Source: Avena insularis
Taxonomy: Eukaryota > Streptophyta > Magnoliopsida > Poales > Poaceae
Assembly: GCA_023614405.1 (NCBI GenBank)
Contig: CM042689.1
Coordinates: 330,560,305 to 330,624,304, forward strand
Reading direction: 5' to 3'
Length of the DNA: 64,000 nucleotides
The notes under the pieces were generated by a model. The model did not search any database and was not told the origin of the DNA. It was given only the letters and a program-made list of their open reading frames with translations. Each line of letters starts with the position of its first letter. The stretch's first letter is position 1. Of this stretch, positions 19,586 to 31,183 are shown piece after piece. A program made the translations under genes and the position numbers.

Positions 19586-22500
19586 ATGCCACGTGGAGGA
19601 AGTGGTTCAGCCCCGGACCCGATGTTGCAGATCCTGCAAATGTTGACTTCTAACCGCGAAGCTGAAAGAGCGGAACGTCAAGCCAACCTAGCCACTCTGC
19701 AACAGATAGCCCAGCTAGCCCACAACAACCAAGGCCACGGAAATCAGGACAACCACGGATCTAAGCTCAAGAATTTCCAGAATACCAACCCACCCGTTTT
19801 CACCAAGTCAGAAGAACCCCTAGATGCTGATGATTGGCTGCAAACCATGGAAAACAACTTAGAAGTCGCCGGAGTGGAAGCCAACGAGAAAGTTCTATTT
19901 GCCACCCATTATCTAGCCGGAGATGCCAGGGCATGGTGGAACAGTGTTCGTGTAATGACCGGAGGCCAGATGATGACCTAGGAGGAATTCAAGGTCAAGT
20001 TTAGCAGAACCCATGTGCCACCAGGTTTAATCAAGAGAATGAGAGATGAGTTTAGAGAGCTGAAGCAAGGGAGGATGACTGTAGTGGAATACCGTGACAA
20101 ATTTTTGTCATTAGCTAGGTATGCCTCGGACGAGATAGACACCGAAGCCAAGAAGAAAGAAAGATTCCTGAATGGTCTGCATGACGAGATGCAGACAGTG
20201 TTAGTCAATATCCCCTTTGTTGATATTGAAGCCCTTGTCGACTCTGCTATCCAGATGGAAGGAAAGATCAACCAGGCCAATGAGCATAGCGTCGTATGAT
20301 GCATCAACCAGAACCCATCGGACCCCAAAGTATCGCAACCCATCTCCGTGATTTGCCCAAGAACCAACCGACCCCCTATGACCGTCAACCTACCCCAACC
20401 GTGGAAACCCTAGACCAAGGAAATCACAACAACCCCGACAACTCTAGAAATTTCACCGTGCCCCACCCAAGTTCAACACCAACAATGCTACCGCCAACCC
20501 CAACACGCCCGAGGAAGCAATGCTTTGTGCTGTCATGACCAAGGACAAGTCACAAGTGACCTATTACGACTGTGGAAATAAAGGCCACTATTCCAACGAG
20601 TGCCCCAACAAGAAGAATGCTACAGCCCCCAATGCCAATGTACCAGCTCAGCAGCAGCGTCGTGTCCAGCCAGGGAGAAGATTTGCCCCAGGAAATTCAC
20701 TCAACCGTAATGGCCGTCTTTTTCTCATGCATGCTGAAGAAGCTCAGGAAGCGCCAGACGTCGTGCTGGGTATGTTTTCTGTTAATTCAGTACTTGCAAG
20801 AGTGTTGTTTGATTCTGGTGCATCACATTCATTTTTCACCGAAGAATTTGCCTGCACTAGTAAAATTCAACCAACCAAATTGAAGCGTGTGATGATTGTA
20901 CAAATTCCCGGATCAACCACCAAGGCTAGGCAAATTTGCAAGGCCGTCCCTATCCGAATCCATGGCATAGATTTTTATGCTAACCTAATAGTACTCGGAA
21001 CTAAAGGTTTGGAAGTAGTACTAGGAATGGATTGGATGTCCAAACATAAAGGATTGATTGACTGTGCCAAGAAAGCCATCACCATGACCAGTACCACCGG
21101 AATATCAGTCGAGCATATATCTGAAACCTTACCTCGCCAATTAAAGTGTAACAAGAGTATAGCCCAACCTACCATTGACCAAGTCCGGATAGTCTGCGAA
21201 TACCCCGATGTATTTCCAGATGTTTTGCCTGGTATGCCCCCAGATCGGGATATCGAGTTTATCATCGAACTAATCCCCGGAACAGGACCCATAGCCCAGA
21301 GACCCTATAGTATGAACCCGTCAGAACTAGAAGAACTGAAGAAGCAACTGGATTCCATGTTGGAAATCGGATTGATTCAACCAAGTGCGTCCCCATGGAG
21401 ATCACCTGTCTTGTTTGTGGACAAGAAGGATGGAGGTAACCGTTTGTGTATGTATTATCGAAAGTTGAATGATGTCACCATCAAGAACAAGTACCCCTTG
21501 CCTATGATAGAAGATTTGTTTGATCAGTTGACCGGTGCCAAAGTGTTTTCTAAGATTGATCTTAGGACTGGCTATCATCAACTCAAAATTCGTGCAGAGG
21601 ATATTCCAAAGACTGCCTTTACCACCAGATATGGATTGTATGAGTATCTGATCATGTCTTTTGGATTAACCAATGCCCCCGCTTATTTCATGAACCTCAT
21701 GAATACGATTTTTATGGACTTCCTGGATAAGTTTGTCGTTGTTTTCATCGATGACATTCTGATTTATTCCAAATCAGAAGAAGAACATGAGCTACACCTA
21801 AGGACCATTCTTGGAACCCTTAGAGAGCATCAGCTGTATGCAAAATTTAGCAAATGTGAATTCTGGTTACAGGAAGTAGGATTCCTCAGTCACATTGTAT
21901 CAGCCGGAGGAATTTCCGTTGACCCTGCCAAAGTGAAAGATGTAGAAGATTGGCAAGCCCCAACCACTCAAACCCAAGTTCGTGCTTTTCTCGGATTGGC
22001 GGGATATTACCACAAATTTGTAGAAGGATTCTCTAGTATCGCCAGACCCATGACCCAATTGCTGAAGAAGGACAAGAAGTTTGAATGGACCGACAAATGT
22101 GAAGCGAGTTTTCAAGAACTCAAAAGGATATTGATTTCAGCCCCAATCTTGATCATGCCGGATATCACGAAGCCCTTCGATGTGTATTGTGACGCATCCA
22201 AGATCGGTCTCGGATGTGTGCTAATGCAAGAAGGCAAAGTTATATCTTATCTATCTCGACAATTGAAGCAACACGAGAAAAACTACCCAACCCATGACCT
22301 CGAACTCGCAGCCGTAGTTCTAGCCCTGAAGACATGGAGACATTACCTGATGGGAAACTATTGTGAGATTTATTCGGATCACAAGAGCCTAAAGTATATA
22401 TTCACTCAGAAGGAGCTGAATATGAGGGGCAGAGAAGATGGATTGAGCTAATCAAGGATTACGACCTGGACATTCACTATCACCCTGGTAAAGCCAACGT

Positions 22501-23264
22501 GGTAGCCGATGCCCTTAGCAGATTGCCGTGCCGCTTGAACTCCATGATTTTAGAGGAGCAACCAAGTCTGCACAAAGAGATGGAAGTTCGAATAGAATTA
22601 GTAAGTGAAGGATTTTTGGCTAGCATAGAACTTCAGCCCACTTTGATCAGTCAGATTAAAGAGGCGCAGAAAGGAAATGTCAGTATCGACGGAATCAAGC
22701 GTCGTATCGGTACAGGCAAGGTACCCGGATTCACCGAGGACGAAGAAGGAGTTCTGTGGTACAAAGGACGCCTTTGTATACCAGCAGATTCGGATTTGAA
22801 AGAAGTTATCTTGAAGGAGGCTCATGATACTCTTTATTCTATCCATCCCGGAGGAACTAAGATGTATCAAGATTTGAAAGAGCAATTTTGGTGGCATAAG
22901 ATGAAGAGAGAAATCGGAAGCTATATCGCCAAGTGTGATATATGTCAGCGAGTCAAGGCCGGACATCAAAGACCCACTGGATTGTTGCAACCTTTGCAAA
23001 TTCCGGAATGGAAATGGGATTCTGTAGGAATGGACTTTATCACTGGACTACCTACTTCTAGTAGGGGAAATGACTCTATTTGGGTCATAGTGGACAGATT
23101 GTCCAAAGTCGCCCATTTCTTGCCCGTTAAAACCACCTATCAGAGTTCGAAGCTAGCAGAGTTGTACATCGCTAGAATAGTTAGTTTGCACGGAGTCCCT
23201 AAGAACATAGTATCGGATCGAGGAACTCAGTTTACCTCGAGATTTTGGAACTCAGTATCGGATC
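19586..23264 (+). pseudogene. Chromovirus gag-pol (element C), multiply disabled and truncated in integrase
   Basis: Starts Met-Pro-Arg-Gly-Gly at 19586. Gag core spans ~19760-20290 (Asp-Asp-Trp-Leu and Tyr-Leu-Ala-Gly-Asp-Ala-Arg-Ala-Trp-Trp motifs). The zinc knuckle near 20562 has lost its first Cys (Tyr instead). Protease Asp-Ser-Gly is at 20811. Reverse transcriptase Phe-Ile-Asp-Asp is at 21744-21755. RNase H (Asp-Ala-Ser, then Ser-Asp-His) ends near 22420. Integrase has the zinc-binding region (His-Pro-Gly ... Cys-Asp-Ile-Cys), the first catalytic Asp (Met-Asp-Phe) near 23033 and the second (Ser-Asp-Arg-Gly-Thr) near 23216. The Glu and chromodomain are gone. Lesions: TAG at 19979-19981, small indels at 20290-20530, and a +1 shift near 22424. 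The truncated frame fuses to LTR sequence at 23265. Not functional. Confidence 0.9.
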
Positions 23265-23688
23265 GCAGCCCACCATCCATCGCCACTCCCTGTCCCAGCC
23301 GCGAGCATTGCCAAGCCCTGGACCACGCGCACAAGCCGCGCCCAGACCATGCCGAGCGTGCGCCAGAGTGCCACCCTCGACCAGCAGCATCCACAGCACG
23401 CGCCCGCCTCACCGTGCACACACGATCACCACCGACCCAGGAGACCGCCAGACATCCCCGTTTGCCGCCCCGTGCCATACAGCCACCGCCCGCCGTCCAA
23501 GACGCCGCCTCTGCCGCGCAGAGCACCGGCCGTTCTAGACCCAACCACACCGCCCCATGCCTCGCGACCATGTCGTTGAGCATCGCCAGGAGACACAGCA
23601 CCGTCCCCTACCCTTGCCCATGCCATTAGCCGCCTGTAACGTCTCCCCCGACGAGCTCATCGTGCGCCCCGACGGTCCCCTCGCTCGA

Positions 23689-23698
23689 CTATAAATAG
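23689..23698 (+). promoter_or_regulatory. TATA box of element C 3' LTR
   Basis: CTATAAATAG, homologous to 15569-15578. Transcripts from here would read rightward into 26474 and beyond. Confidence 0.7.
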
Positions 23699-24852
23699 AG
23701 GCCACCCCCGCACGATTTCTTCACACCATCTCACTCCCCTATCCCCACTGACCGTGCCACACCGTTCTCAGAGCAAGGCGAGCACCACCTCGCCGGAATT
23801 TCACCGGAGCCCGCCGCCTCTGGAGAGAAGAAGGTAGCCAGCGATTGGAGCCGCCCCAGGAGAAGCCACCGGTACCAGGAGGTTCGCCGTCGTCGACTTC
23901 GTCGTTCGCCCGCCTCGCCGACCCTCGCCCGTACCCCGGTGAGCCCCCAGCACCCCTCACTGGCCGTGCTAGGTTTCGTTCTCGCCGGAGTTGTCTCGCG
24001 TCGACGATGACCCCCAGCCGTTGGATTAGAACTAGATCGAACGATCCACGTTGCCCCATACCGCTTCGCCCAGCCCCGTGTCACTAACGAGTGCGGACAC
24101 CCACTTAAGCAGCCCGCGGGAGCACTGCGTTTAGCAGGCCGGCCCGTTAGAATTTCCCGCGCAGCCCAACGATTCAAATTAAACCTTTTTCTTTTTAAAT
24201 TCAAACACACTTCTGTACCCAACTTCAAAAGTCAACTCAGATCGATTCAGTGCACCAATTTGAATGAAACCAATTTTGTTGGAAAGGTCTATGAATGCTT
24301 AATCCAAACCCGTTGGATTCAAGTCATTTGGATCTGTAGATCACCCATAGTAAAAATAACAAGGCAGAAGCTTTTCTGCATTCAAATATTTTTCAAATTT
24401 AAACCATATTAGCTTTTGAGTTGATTCCAACTCTCAAAAATCACATTTAACCATACCTTTCAGAATATATAAAAATATATAGGTTTACTTGCAGAAATAT
24501 TGTTCAAGTAATAAAAGAATGCTTCATAAGCATTTCTAGCCACTTTAATTAATTAAAATAAAAGGGTAAAACCTTATTAAATTGTGACACCACTTTAAAT
24601 CACATTCCCATGGACTACAATATGTGGTGATGACATGTGTCAACATGATCCCATGTTTAGTTTGGAGAATATTAAATCTTAAGTAATTTTTCAATGAGTA
24701 GAAATTACTTTTCTAAAAATAAAAAGATTTAAACCAAGCCTTAACCTTGTAATGTTAGAGATGATGCTAGATCATCTATAGGACCCTTGTGTGTGATGAT
24801 TGCAAGTAGTTAAGTATTGTTTGGTGATTGTGTACCTCGTATTTATTCATAG

Positions 24853-24939
24853 ACGCTAGTACCGACCAAGGATACGAGGAGGAAGGAGGATCCTACGAAG
24901 AGGAAGCCGAGGAGAACTTCAACCACTGCTCTGCACAAG
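24853..24939 (+). other. Conserved 87-nt exon-like block (element C 3' LTR)
   Basis: Copy of 16714-16800 with three substitutions, one changing Tyr to Ser. Preceded by tttattcatag and followed by GCAAGC. In-phase exon-1 donor at 23938/23939. The downstream exon-3 acceptor before 26162 reads ATGGCG, so its AG is lost in this copy. Confidence 0.5.
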
Positions 24940-26473
24940 GCAAGCTAGTAACCTTGCAAGATAACACTTGCAATTTAGCAAGCTTATATTTTACATTGAT
25001 GCAAGCTAACACTTGCAAGATACCCTACTGATGCAACAAACCCCTACTTGTTACTATGCCTTAAGCATAGGTGATCATACCCATTTGATAAACCAATCCT
25101 AGTTTTATGTGCAAGCTTCTTACTTTATTTCTTTATCAAAGCTTACTTAGAGTCTACCTAAGAGTTGGGTAGATACTAGACAGTTGTGCTGAAGGTTGCA
25201 TAAAGAGCATAAAATTTGGCCTAAGCTAGAAACCTTGATATCAGCCTAAGATATAAGGTTGGACTTAGTGAAACTCCACTAGTTACCACCCCTCATTAGT
25301 ACTACCCCCACCTGTAGATGCTAGTGCTAAGCATAAAACCTGATCAACTTTTAGATGGGAATACTTGGTGGAAAAATGGTTATGAAAACCTTGGAATGAT
25401 GGATCATTCTATTGAAATGTTTTAGACATGTGTTTCCAAACACTTGATGATTTTGGTGATGAAAATGTTGAGGCATGAGCCTTAGCCATTTATAAAACTG
25501 ATGGTTGTCTGGATGCGATACCATTCCAATTTTAGCGTACAACCACAATACCCGAATATTGGGTAGGGCTTGACTGGAAACTTATATACCTTAGTATTAG
25601 TTCCCTCCCGGCCAAGGTCTGAGCTGAGGCTACCTTGTGAAGATTGTCCACCTATGCAGTACCCAAGATGACAGCTGGTCATGGTTGGGAGGCCAAACTC
25701 ACAAGAGAGGTGCTTATACTAAGGCGTGTAATTGAAAGGTTAGGATTGATTATCCGCATACTGAGTATGGTGAATTCAGGATTTGTTCCTGACGGATGTA
25801 TCGAATGTTGTGGTGAATGTGTACAATCTCTGCAGAGTGTCAAACTATTCGAATAGCCGCATCCGCGATTATGGACAGTTGGAGTGGCCATACTGTTCCC
25901 CCGTCAGACTTTTCAAAATGACTTGTGAAATGAATTGAGACTTTGACTTGACCACAACAGAGTTGTGACCTGAATTACAAGATCCCACTTAGGAGTTATA
26001 AAATTGTGACTAGCTTTAGAACTTAGTAGAGATAAACCTGGCTTTTTGCAAAACAACCCTAGAGCCTAGTGTCCTATTATCCAAAAACCCCTTACCTGTT
26101 AGTATTAGTTTGCGAGTACTTAAAGAGTACTCATGGCTTTGTCCCAGCTATTCCCATGGCGACTATGAAGAGGAGTACCGGAAGATGGACCCCGGGAAGG
26201 TTACGACAACTAGGATCATCTCCCATCGTCGGCATTATGTGACCCGAAGATGGAGCTTCGCCTACGCTACCGTTATTATTACGTATTCCGCTGCTTGATG
26301 TTGTCTTAAGAACTGGATCATGAGATCCTTATTTGTGTAAGAACTTATGTATCGTTTGTAATGGATGAAGTACTATGGTATCCAATTCTGTTATGTCTCG
26401 CAAAAATGGTAATCCTGGGATTGTGATGTATGGCATAACAGGCATCTAGGATTGAAAAATCCGGGTGTTGACA

Positions 26474-27774
26474 GAACCTTCTCCGGATTAAGAAGCAGAC
26501 GCGGCGGCGCTCAGTCGATGTGGTTGCCGACGCTCTGGGTCACCAGAGGAAGTGTGGCTGGGGTCAGTGGATGCGCAAAGTGATGGAGATCCAGTTAGCG
26601 TGAACTAGAGAGGAGGGGGCGGCGTGTACTCACCGGAATTGTTCGCGGAACTCGCCGGAGCAGTGAGGGCGCGGGCTCGAATTGGGGCAGCCTAGAGGCT
26701 TACTTGCAGCGGGGTTTGAGGGGAAGGAGAGGAAAGACGCAGGCGTTTAAATGTGTGCGGTTACTAGGAGGATTCAATGGCATATTCAACGCGTATTCAT
26801 CGCCGGCGTAAATGGCAGCAACGGCAGGGCGGGGTCTGCGCGAGGAAGAAGAGAGTGAGCTGGTGGTGGGGCCGTCTGGCAGCGAGAGAGGGAAAAGGGA
26901 AATAGGGTCCACTGCATGCTGCTCATGAGTGCAGAAAGAGTGTAAAACGATTCGCAGAGAGGGGAGGGAAACTGGGCCGCGACTGGGCTTCCTGGGCCAG
27001 GTGGGTTGGGTCAGGTCTGGTTCTTATTTTTTTTCTTTCTAACTGTTTTTCCTTTTTCTGTTTGAATTTCCTGTTTTGAATTTCAAACACTCAAATCAAA
27101 AACTCCTCCAAACTTTGTATTGGTTTTTGTTCTGTTTAACAACATAAACCAAAGTCCAAAAACAAAATAATAATTTTATTCTTTTTAGGATCCATTTAAT
27201 AATTAAATAAAATGGATCTTAGTTTTTTATTCAAATAGAATTTGCTTTAATAAAATCTTTATCTTTTTGAAATCTCAATATAAAACCAAAAACACTTCAG
27301 TAGTTTTATTTGAGAATATAAAATACTTGGAAAACTTATTTAAAATAAATTAATAAGTTTTAATGTTTTATTTAAAAGGGAAAGTCTTTACTTTAAGAAA
27401 ATTGGGTATTAATAAATCCCTATTATTTTCTTTGAATAAATCTTTATTCTTTTGATCAAAACAAAATGTTTTATTTCAAAAGCTTGGCCAAGGTTTAATT
27501 TGGCTCTAAAATAATCCTTATTTATATTTCTATCTTTTCATTTGAAAACCAAATCTTTTTATTTTAAAAGATCCAAAAATAGTAATTCCAAATATTTTAA
27601 CTTTATTGTTTATTTATCTTTTTAAATCCCCTTAGGATTTTATTTGACCCAAATAGGTTTTGAAAGTTTCCAATTGGATTCAAAAAGTTTCTTCTCACCC
27701 TGAAAATCAACAAAGTTTTATTTTATTCATTTATTTTTCACATTACAAGATTTGGAAAATCTTGGGATCTGACA
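26474..27774 (-). mobile_element. Family-1 LTR, 5' portion (minus orientation)
   Basis: On the minus strand it starts TGTCAGATCCCAAGATTTTCC at 27774, close to the head of the 554-5100 LTR, continues through ~700 bp of AT-rich DNA, and becomes GC-rich toward 26474 (promoter/leader). A donor-like CCG|GTGAGT stands at about 26633 on the minus strand. It is cut at 26474 by element C and followed at 27775 by the ctggg duplication. Confidence 0.8.
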
Positions 27775-27779
27775 CTGGG
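27775..27779. repeat. Target-site duplication ctggg (right copy)
   Basis: Partner of 12404-12408. With the insertion removed, the flanks join as continuous solo-LTR sequence. Confidence 0.88.
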
Positions 27780-28674
27780 CCAGAATTTGGGCTGGAGTCT
27801 CCGGGGTGCGAACCCCGAAGTCTTCGTCCCTCACAAAACTGGTAGAAACACCAACACCAAAACGACCATAATTTTTGTATCCGGACTCCGATTTTGATGA
27901 TCTTGGACTCGTTTCGAAGAGGAGAATAATCTCTAAAGGATTATGCATGGATCCATCATAGTACGGAAAGGTAGGATAGAACCAAATGATGAAAGGTTCA
28001 ACCTATCTATAAAAAAACCCGGTAAAATGTCCAACATCGAAAACACAATAGAGAATGCATATGAAATCCGTTTTTGATGAACTTGAGCTTGTCATGGAGA
28101 TTAACATAAGATCTAAATCCTCTCATGGATAAGAACCAAATAAGAACAAATGTTTGAGCTCTCTTTGAGGGATATGTTCAAGTTACTCACTCGAGAGCCC
28201 CTCTTGATAGTACGGTTATCTATCCTAAACCCGGTATCCCAACAACAACATGAGACCAGCAAAAGGGAAAACCTATAAAGATAATACCTTTGCCTTAAGC
28301 AATCCACTTGAGCTCGATGTAGACGATCTTGTCCTTCTGAAGATGGACACCTTTCTTGATTGCTCTTCCTTGCGCTTGCCAGATGAAGACTTGCACTTTG
28401 CTCCCCATACACCATGGGGAAACCTTTAATTTCACCTTTTCTTCATCAATCCATGATCACCGAGGATGGAAAGCATTAAACATGAGATCTTCTAGAAATG
28501 GCGCATTTTGATCTTGCACAACACTTCTTCTTTATTTCATCTACCTTGAAGCCAACACATGCTCCAAGCGATGTCAATGGATAATTCCTACAAGTGCAAC
28601 TTAATACAAATATTAGTCCATAAATATTGTCATTAATTACAAAAACCATACATGGGGGCTCACATGCTCTTTCA
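27780..28674 (+). mobile_element. Right half of the TGAAAG...CTTTCA solo LTR
   Basis: Continues 12408 after removal of the nested insertion. It holds no gene and ends CTCTTTCA. See 11298-28674 for the composite element. Confidence 0.55.
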
Positions 28675-29194
28675 CATGTGCTTGTCTTGGACCGCCTCCC
28701 ATCGACGAAGTCAAAGAAAAAAGGTTGATCCACCACCTCCGGACTAATATCCTTGCTCCTGAGAAACCATCTCGCCGATCGACAGCGCCGTCGCGGATAA
28801 GGACGACCACCATTGACAGACCGAGAAACTAATCTCGTCGGATCTGAAGAACAACAAGAAGACCAATCTGCCGATCTGAAGGATCGAGCAGCACACATTA
28901 CCATCAACTCCGAGGCGCCACCATGAAGGACATCCCTAGTGTGGGAGTAGAGTTGAAGTAGATTTATTCGCCTGGCCGTCACTCCCACCACCCCAACGAC
29001 GAACCACAACAGGCAAAACTTAACCCTAACAACTAGACCAGAACGGAGGAACGGGGTCCCTCTCCCTCCTACCGCCAGAGCGGCAAGCAGAGGGAGATGG
29101 GACCAACACCCGCGCCGGTAGAGATCGGGAGGAGATGGAGTCGTCTCCGCCTCTCTCGTACGAGAGAGGAGGAGCGAAGTTTTTTTTTGTCTTG
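28675..29194 (-). mobile_element. Right (5') half of the LINE-like retroposon
   Basis: A GC-rich segment that continues 11297 once the nested LTRs are removed. It reaches a T-rich run at 29180-29188 just before the 13-bp duplication. No domain was recognised in the minus-strand frames. Confidence 0.45.
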
Positions 29195-29207
29195 TTTTCA
29201 TCACTTT
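29195..29207. repeat. 13-bp target-site duplication (right) of the LINE-like retroposon
   Basis: Exact match to 10928-10940. Confidence 0.65.
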
Positions 29208-29419
29208 GTATCCGCTAGAAGTAGAACTAAGTGTTGTGATAAAGATTACAACAATGATCAGAAGCACCTTGGACTGCAAGATTCCTTCATTTTGAGGTAT
29301 GTCCTCTCCCAGAACTCTAGACTCAAAGAATGAATCGTTGGACGAAAAGAGGTTGGCTGAAAATGTGTTTGTTTTGTATAACTGGGAGGGACTACAGGTT
29401 TCTGTTTTGCTCTTATTTA

Positions 29420-29543
29420 CTTCCTTCATCCAGAAATAAGTGACTTATATTTATCTAAATTCATATATATCTAGACATGTTTTAGTGTATAGGTACATGC
29501 GAATCTAGACAAATGGATGTTAGTTATTTCTGGACGAAGAGAG
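29420..29543. mobile_element. Stowaway-type MITE (124 bp)
   Basis: Left end CTTCCTTCATCCAGAAATAA and right end TTATTTCTGGACGAAGAGAG form an imperfect terminal inverted repeat. TA dinucleotides flank both ends (29418-29419, 29544-29545). Internal 'atctagacatgttttagtgt' is typical of grass Stowaway elements, which are mobilised by Tc1/mariner transposases. Confidence 0.8.
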
Positions 29544-29545
29544 TA

Positions 29546-31009
29546 GTTTTTAGTGTGACAACTGTCATCTACTTATTGATTTTGAAAATCTGTCTGTCAA
29601 TGAAGAAACAGCTAGTTGTTCAATTATGTAGTGTTTGACTATCATGCCCATTGATGTGTACTGTTTGACTATCATGCCCATTGATGTGGAAGCTAAATTA
29701 ACTTCTATTGCTAATGAGGATGGTGTCATCATAGGCATAACTGCATAAGCCTTGTTTAGATGATCTATAACCAAAATTAATCCACCTTTGAAGGTTACCT
29801 CACAGGTTACCGCATTTGCTCTTTTGGTATATATTGGTTCAGTAGCCCACAGGCATCAAATGTGATTTTGACTATAGTCCACAGTTGTTCCTTTTTGGAC
29901 AAATTTTCCAGGTTAAGTGGTTTGATGAACATAGAAATTATGTGTTTAAGGGGATTGGTGTTTGGTAAAGTACATGGTAAATGCCTTCGAAAGGCCATAG
30001 GCAGCAGCTTTTAATTTCAAGCCGTGTTGACTCGCTTTCAAGTTCTAATATTCTTCCACCCATTTTCATTCTTTATATTAAGGGTGTGCTCAGATTATTA
30101 ATGTTTCTGATAGGTGTTGTGCTCAAATTTCATGAAACAAATAGTGTGGAATCGCTGCATGGCGAAGGTGATTAGTGTTATTATTTTGTAGCTTGTGGGA
30201 ATATGGGATTCCTCCTTCCAGATGGTGTCATAATTTGCTTCTCTGATGGTTACATGAGAATATCTTTGCTCCTACTATACTTCCGTGCTGGCCATGGTTG
30301 ATGCTTCTCGTCCAACATGCATGCATATTGGAAACAAGGAAATCTGCTTCAGGTACACGTCTAGTTGACAGGCAAGCTCCTTCAGTACCCATTCTTCTGT
30401 ACTACTTAGTGTGTGCGTGCTTCTTCGGTCTTTTTTCTCTACTAGTTGAAATGACCGTGCATTGCTACGGGCTTCCCAAGTGTTTTTGTCAGAATACAAA
30501 CATAATACCTAGAAAAATTTACATGTATAGCAAAATGATCGTCCGTTGCAACAGATAAACAAAATTATGTGCGTCTATGCAACAATCATCTTAAAAGAAA
30601 AAGAAAAAGAAAAAGAAAAGAACATGGCTTATTTTCAATTTTCTCTCTTTCCATCGTGGATATCAAAGCTATATCATTCACAGTGAGAGGAAAGTTCCAT
30701 TAAGTATTATAAAAAACTTTCCAGACACAATTTTTGTCCATTCTGACATCATTTACACATTAAGATTTAACTATTTCTTTTCATATAAGCATTCTTATAC
30801 ATCACAAATGCATTGTATATAGAAAACTAATGCACATTTGTTACAAGCTCAGATATACTTATGAACAAAGAAGCTCCTTCAACTCCCATCTATTAGGGCT
30901 CCACTGGCGCCTGGAATTTGAGCTCCGCATGAGCAAGAGAATAATAGCAGCAGTATACACAATAGATTGCCTCAAGTTGAGTGGTAGAAAGTTTTGTACA
31001 ACAACCATC
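29546..31009. other. Old intergenic DNA without recognisable gene
   Basis: AT-rich, with stops in all frames. It contains a ~31-bp direct duplication around 29630-29690 ('tgtttgactatcatgcccat' twice), a (AAAAG)n run at 30594-30622 and a 'ccgtgcattgctacggg' motif near 30452. That motif resembles repeat ends common in grass genomes, but no partner end was found. No gene is supported. Confidence 0.4.
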
Positions 31010-31011
31010 TA

Positions 31012-31114
31012 CTCCCTCCGATTCATATTAATTGTCGCTAAAAATGATATATCTAGACATGTTTTAGTACTAGATACATCCATTTTGGTGACAAGTAATA
31101 CGGATGGAAGGGAG
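31012..31114. mobile_element. Stowaway-type MITE (103 bp)
   Basis: CTCCCTCCGATTCATATTAA at the left and its imperfect inverse (...CGGATGGAAGGGAG) at the right, with TA at 31010-31011 and 31115-31116. Internal 'atctagacatgttttagtac' matches the 29420 element in style. Confidence 0.88.
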
Positions 31115-31183
31115 TACAAAATTATGAAGATATGCAAATAACACTAGTGGAAACGAGGCCTTTGGTTGAGGTCGGAAATGGGC

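Larger units (their letters stand above)
14460..26473 (+). mobile_element. Chromovirus-type Ty3/gypsy element C (decayed, both LTRs truncated)
   Basis: The order is 5' LTR (~14460-18330), initiator-Met primer site, extra ORF (18561-19355), gag-pol with stops and frameshifts (19586-23264), and partial 3' LTR (23265-26473). The first ~150 bp of the 5' LTR are missing against the solo LTR at 32554-36574. The end of integrase, the chromodomain, the polypurine tract and roughly the first 0.8 kb of the 3' LTR are also deleted. The right end ...GGTGTTGACA is intact and abuts family-1 LTR sequence. No target duplication survives at the left. It is the innermost, youngest member of the nest by position. 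Confidence 0.88.
23265..26473 (+). mobile_element. Element C 3' LTR, 5' part deleted
   Basis: Matches 15158-18330 from GCAGCCCACC onward and ends CCGGGTGTTGACA. It lacks the first ~0.8 kb of U3. The join to integrase at 23254-23265 carries a repeated AGTATCGGATCG (also at 23209-23220), a sign of repair with template copying. The TATA box is retained at 23689-23698. Confidence 0.88.
11298..28674 (+). mobile_element. Solo LTR (~2.0 kb) with TGAAAG...CTTTCA ends, split by a nested insertion
   Basis: Own sequence is 11298-12408 plus 27780-28674 (about 2006 bp). The left end TGAAAGATCATGG and right end CTCTTTCA form a six-base inverted terminal match with TG...CA. No coding region, primer site or second LTR is present, so it is probably a solo LTR. 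The flanking pentamers cccgt (11293-11297) and catgt (28675-28679) agree at only 3 of 5 positions, so the duplication is decayed or absent. The family was not identified. Confidence 0.55.
10941..29194 (-). mobile_element. LINE-like (non-LTR) retroposon, ~0.88 kb, carrying the whole nested block
   Basis: Own sequence is 10941-11297 plus 28675-29194. On the minus strand it runs from a GC-rich head near 29190 to a tail at 10941 that reads ...tgctctcaaacaaaaa, a short A-rich end as expected for non-LTR elements. It is bounded by exact 13-bp duplications. No reverse transcriptase or other ORF was recognised; a 317-codon minus frame over 28476-29429 crosses three different elements and is accidental. 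It could be a 5'-truncated LINE, a SINE-like element or a retroposed transcript. Confidence 0.45.

Noticed and set aside
28476..29429. 317-codon minus-strand open frame
   Set aside because: It crosses the solo LTR end, the LINE-like element, the 13-bp duplication and part of a MITE, so it cannot be one ancestral gene.
30440..31009. Possible DNA-transposon end at 'ccgtgcattgctacggg'
   Set aside because: It resembles known grass repeat ends, but no matching second end or target duplication was found, so it was kept only as a note.
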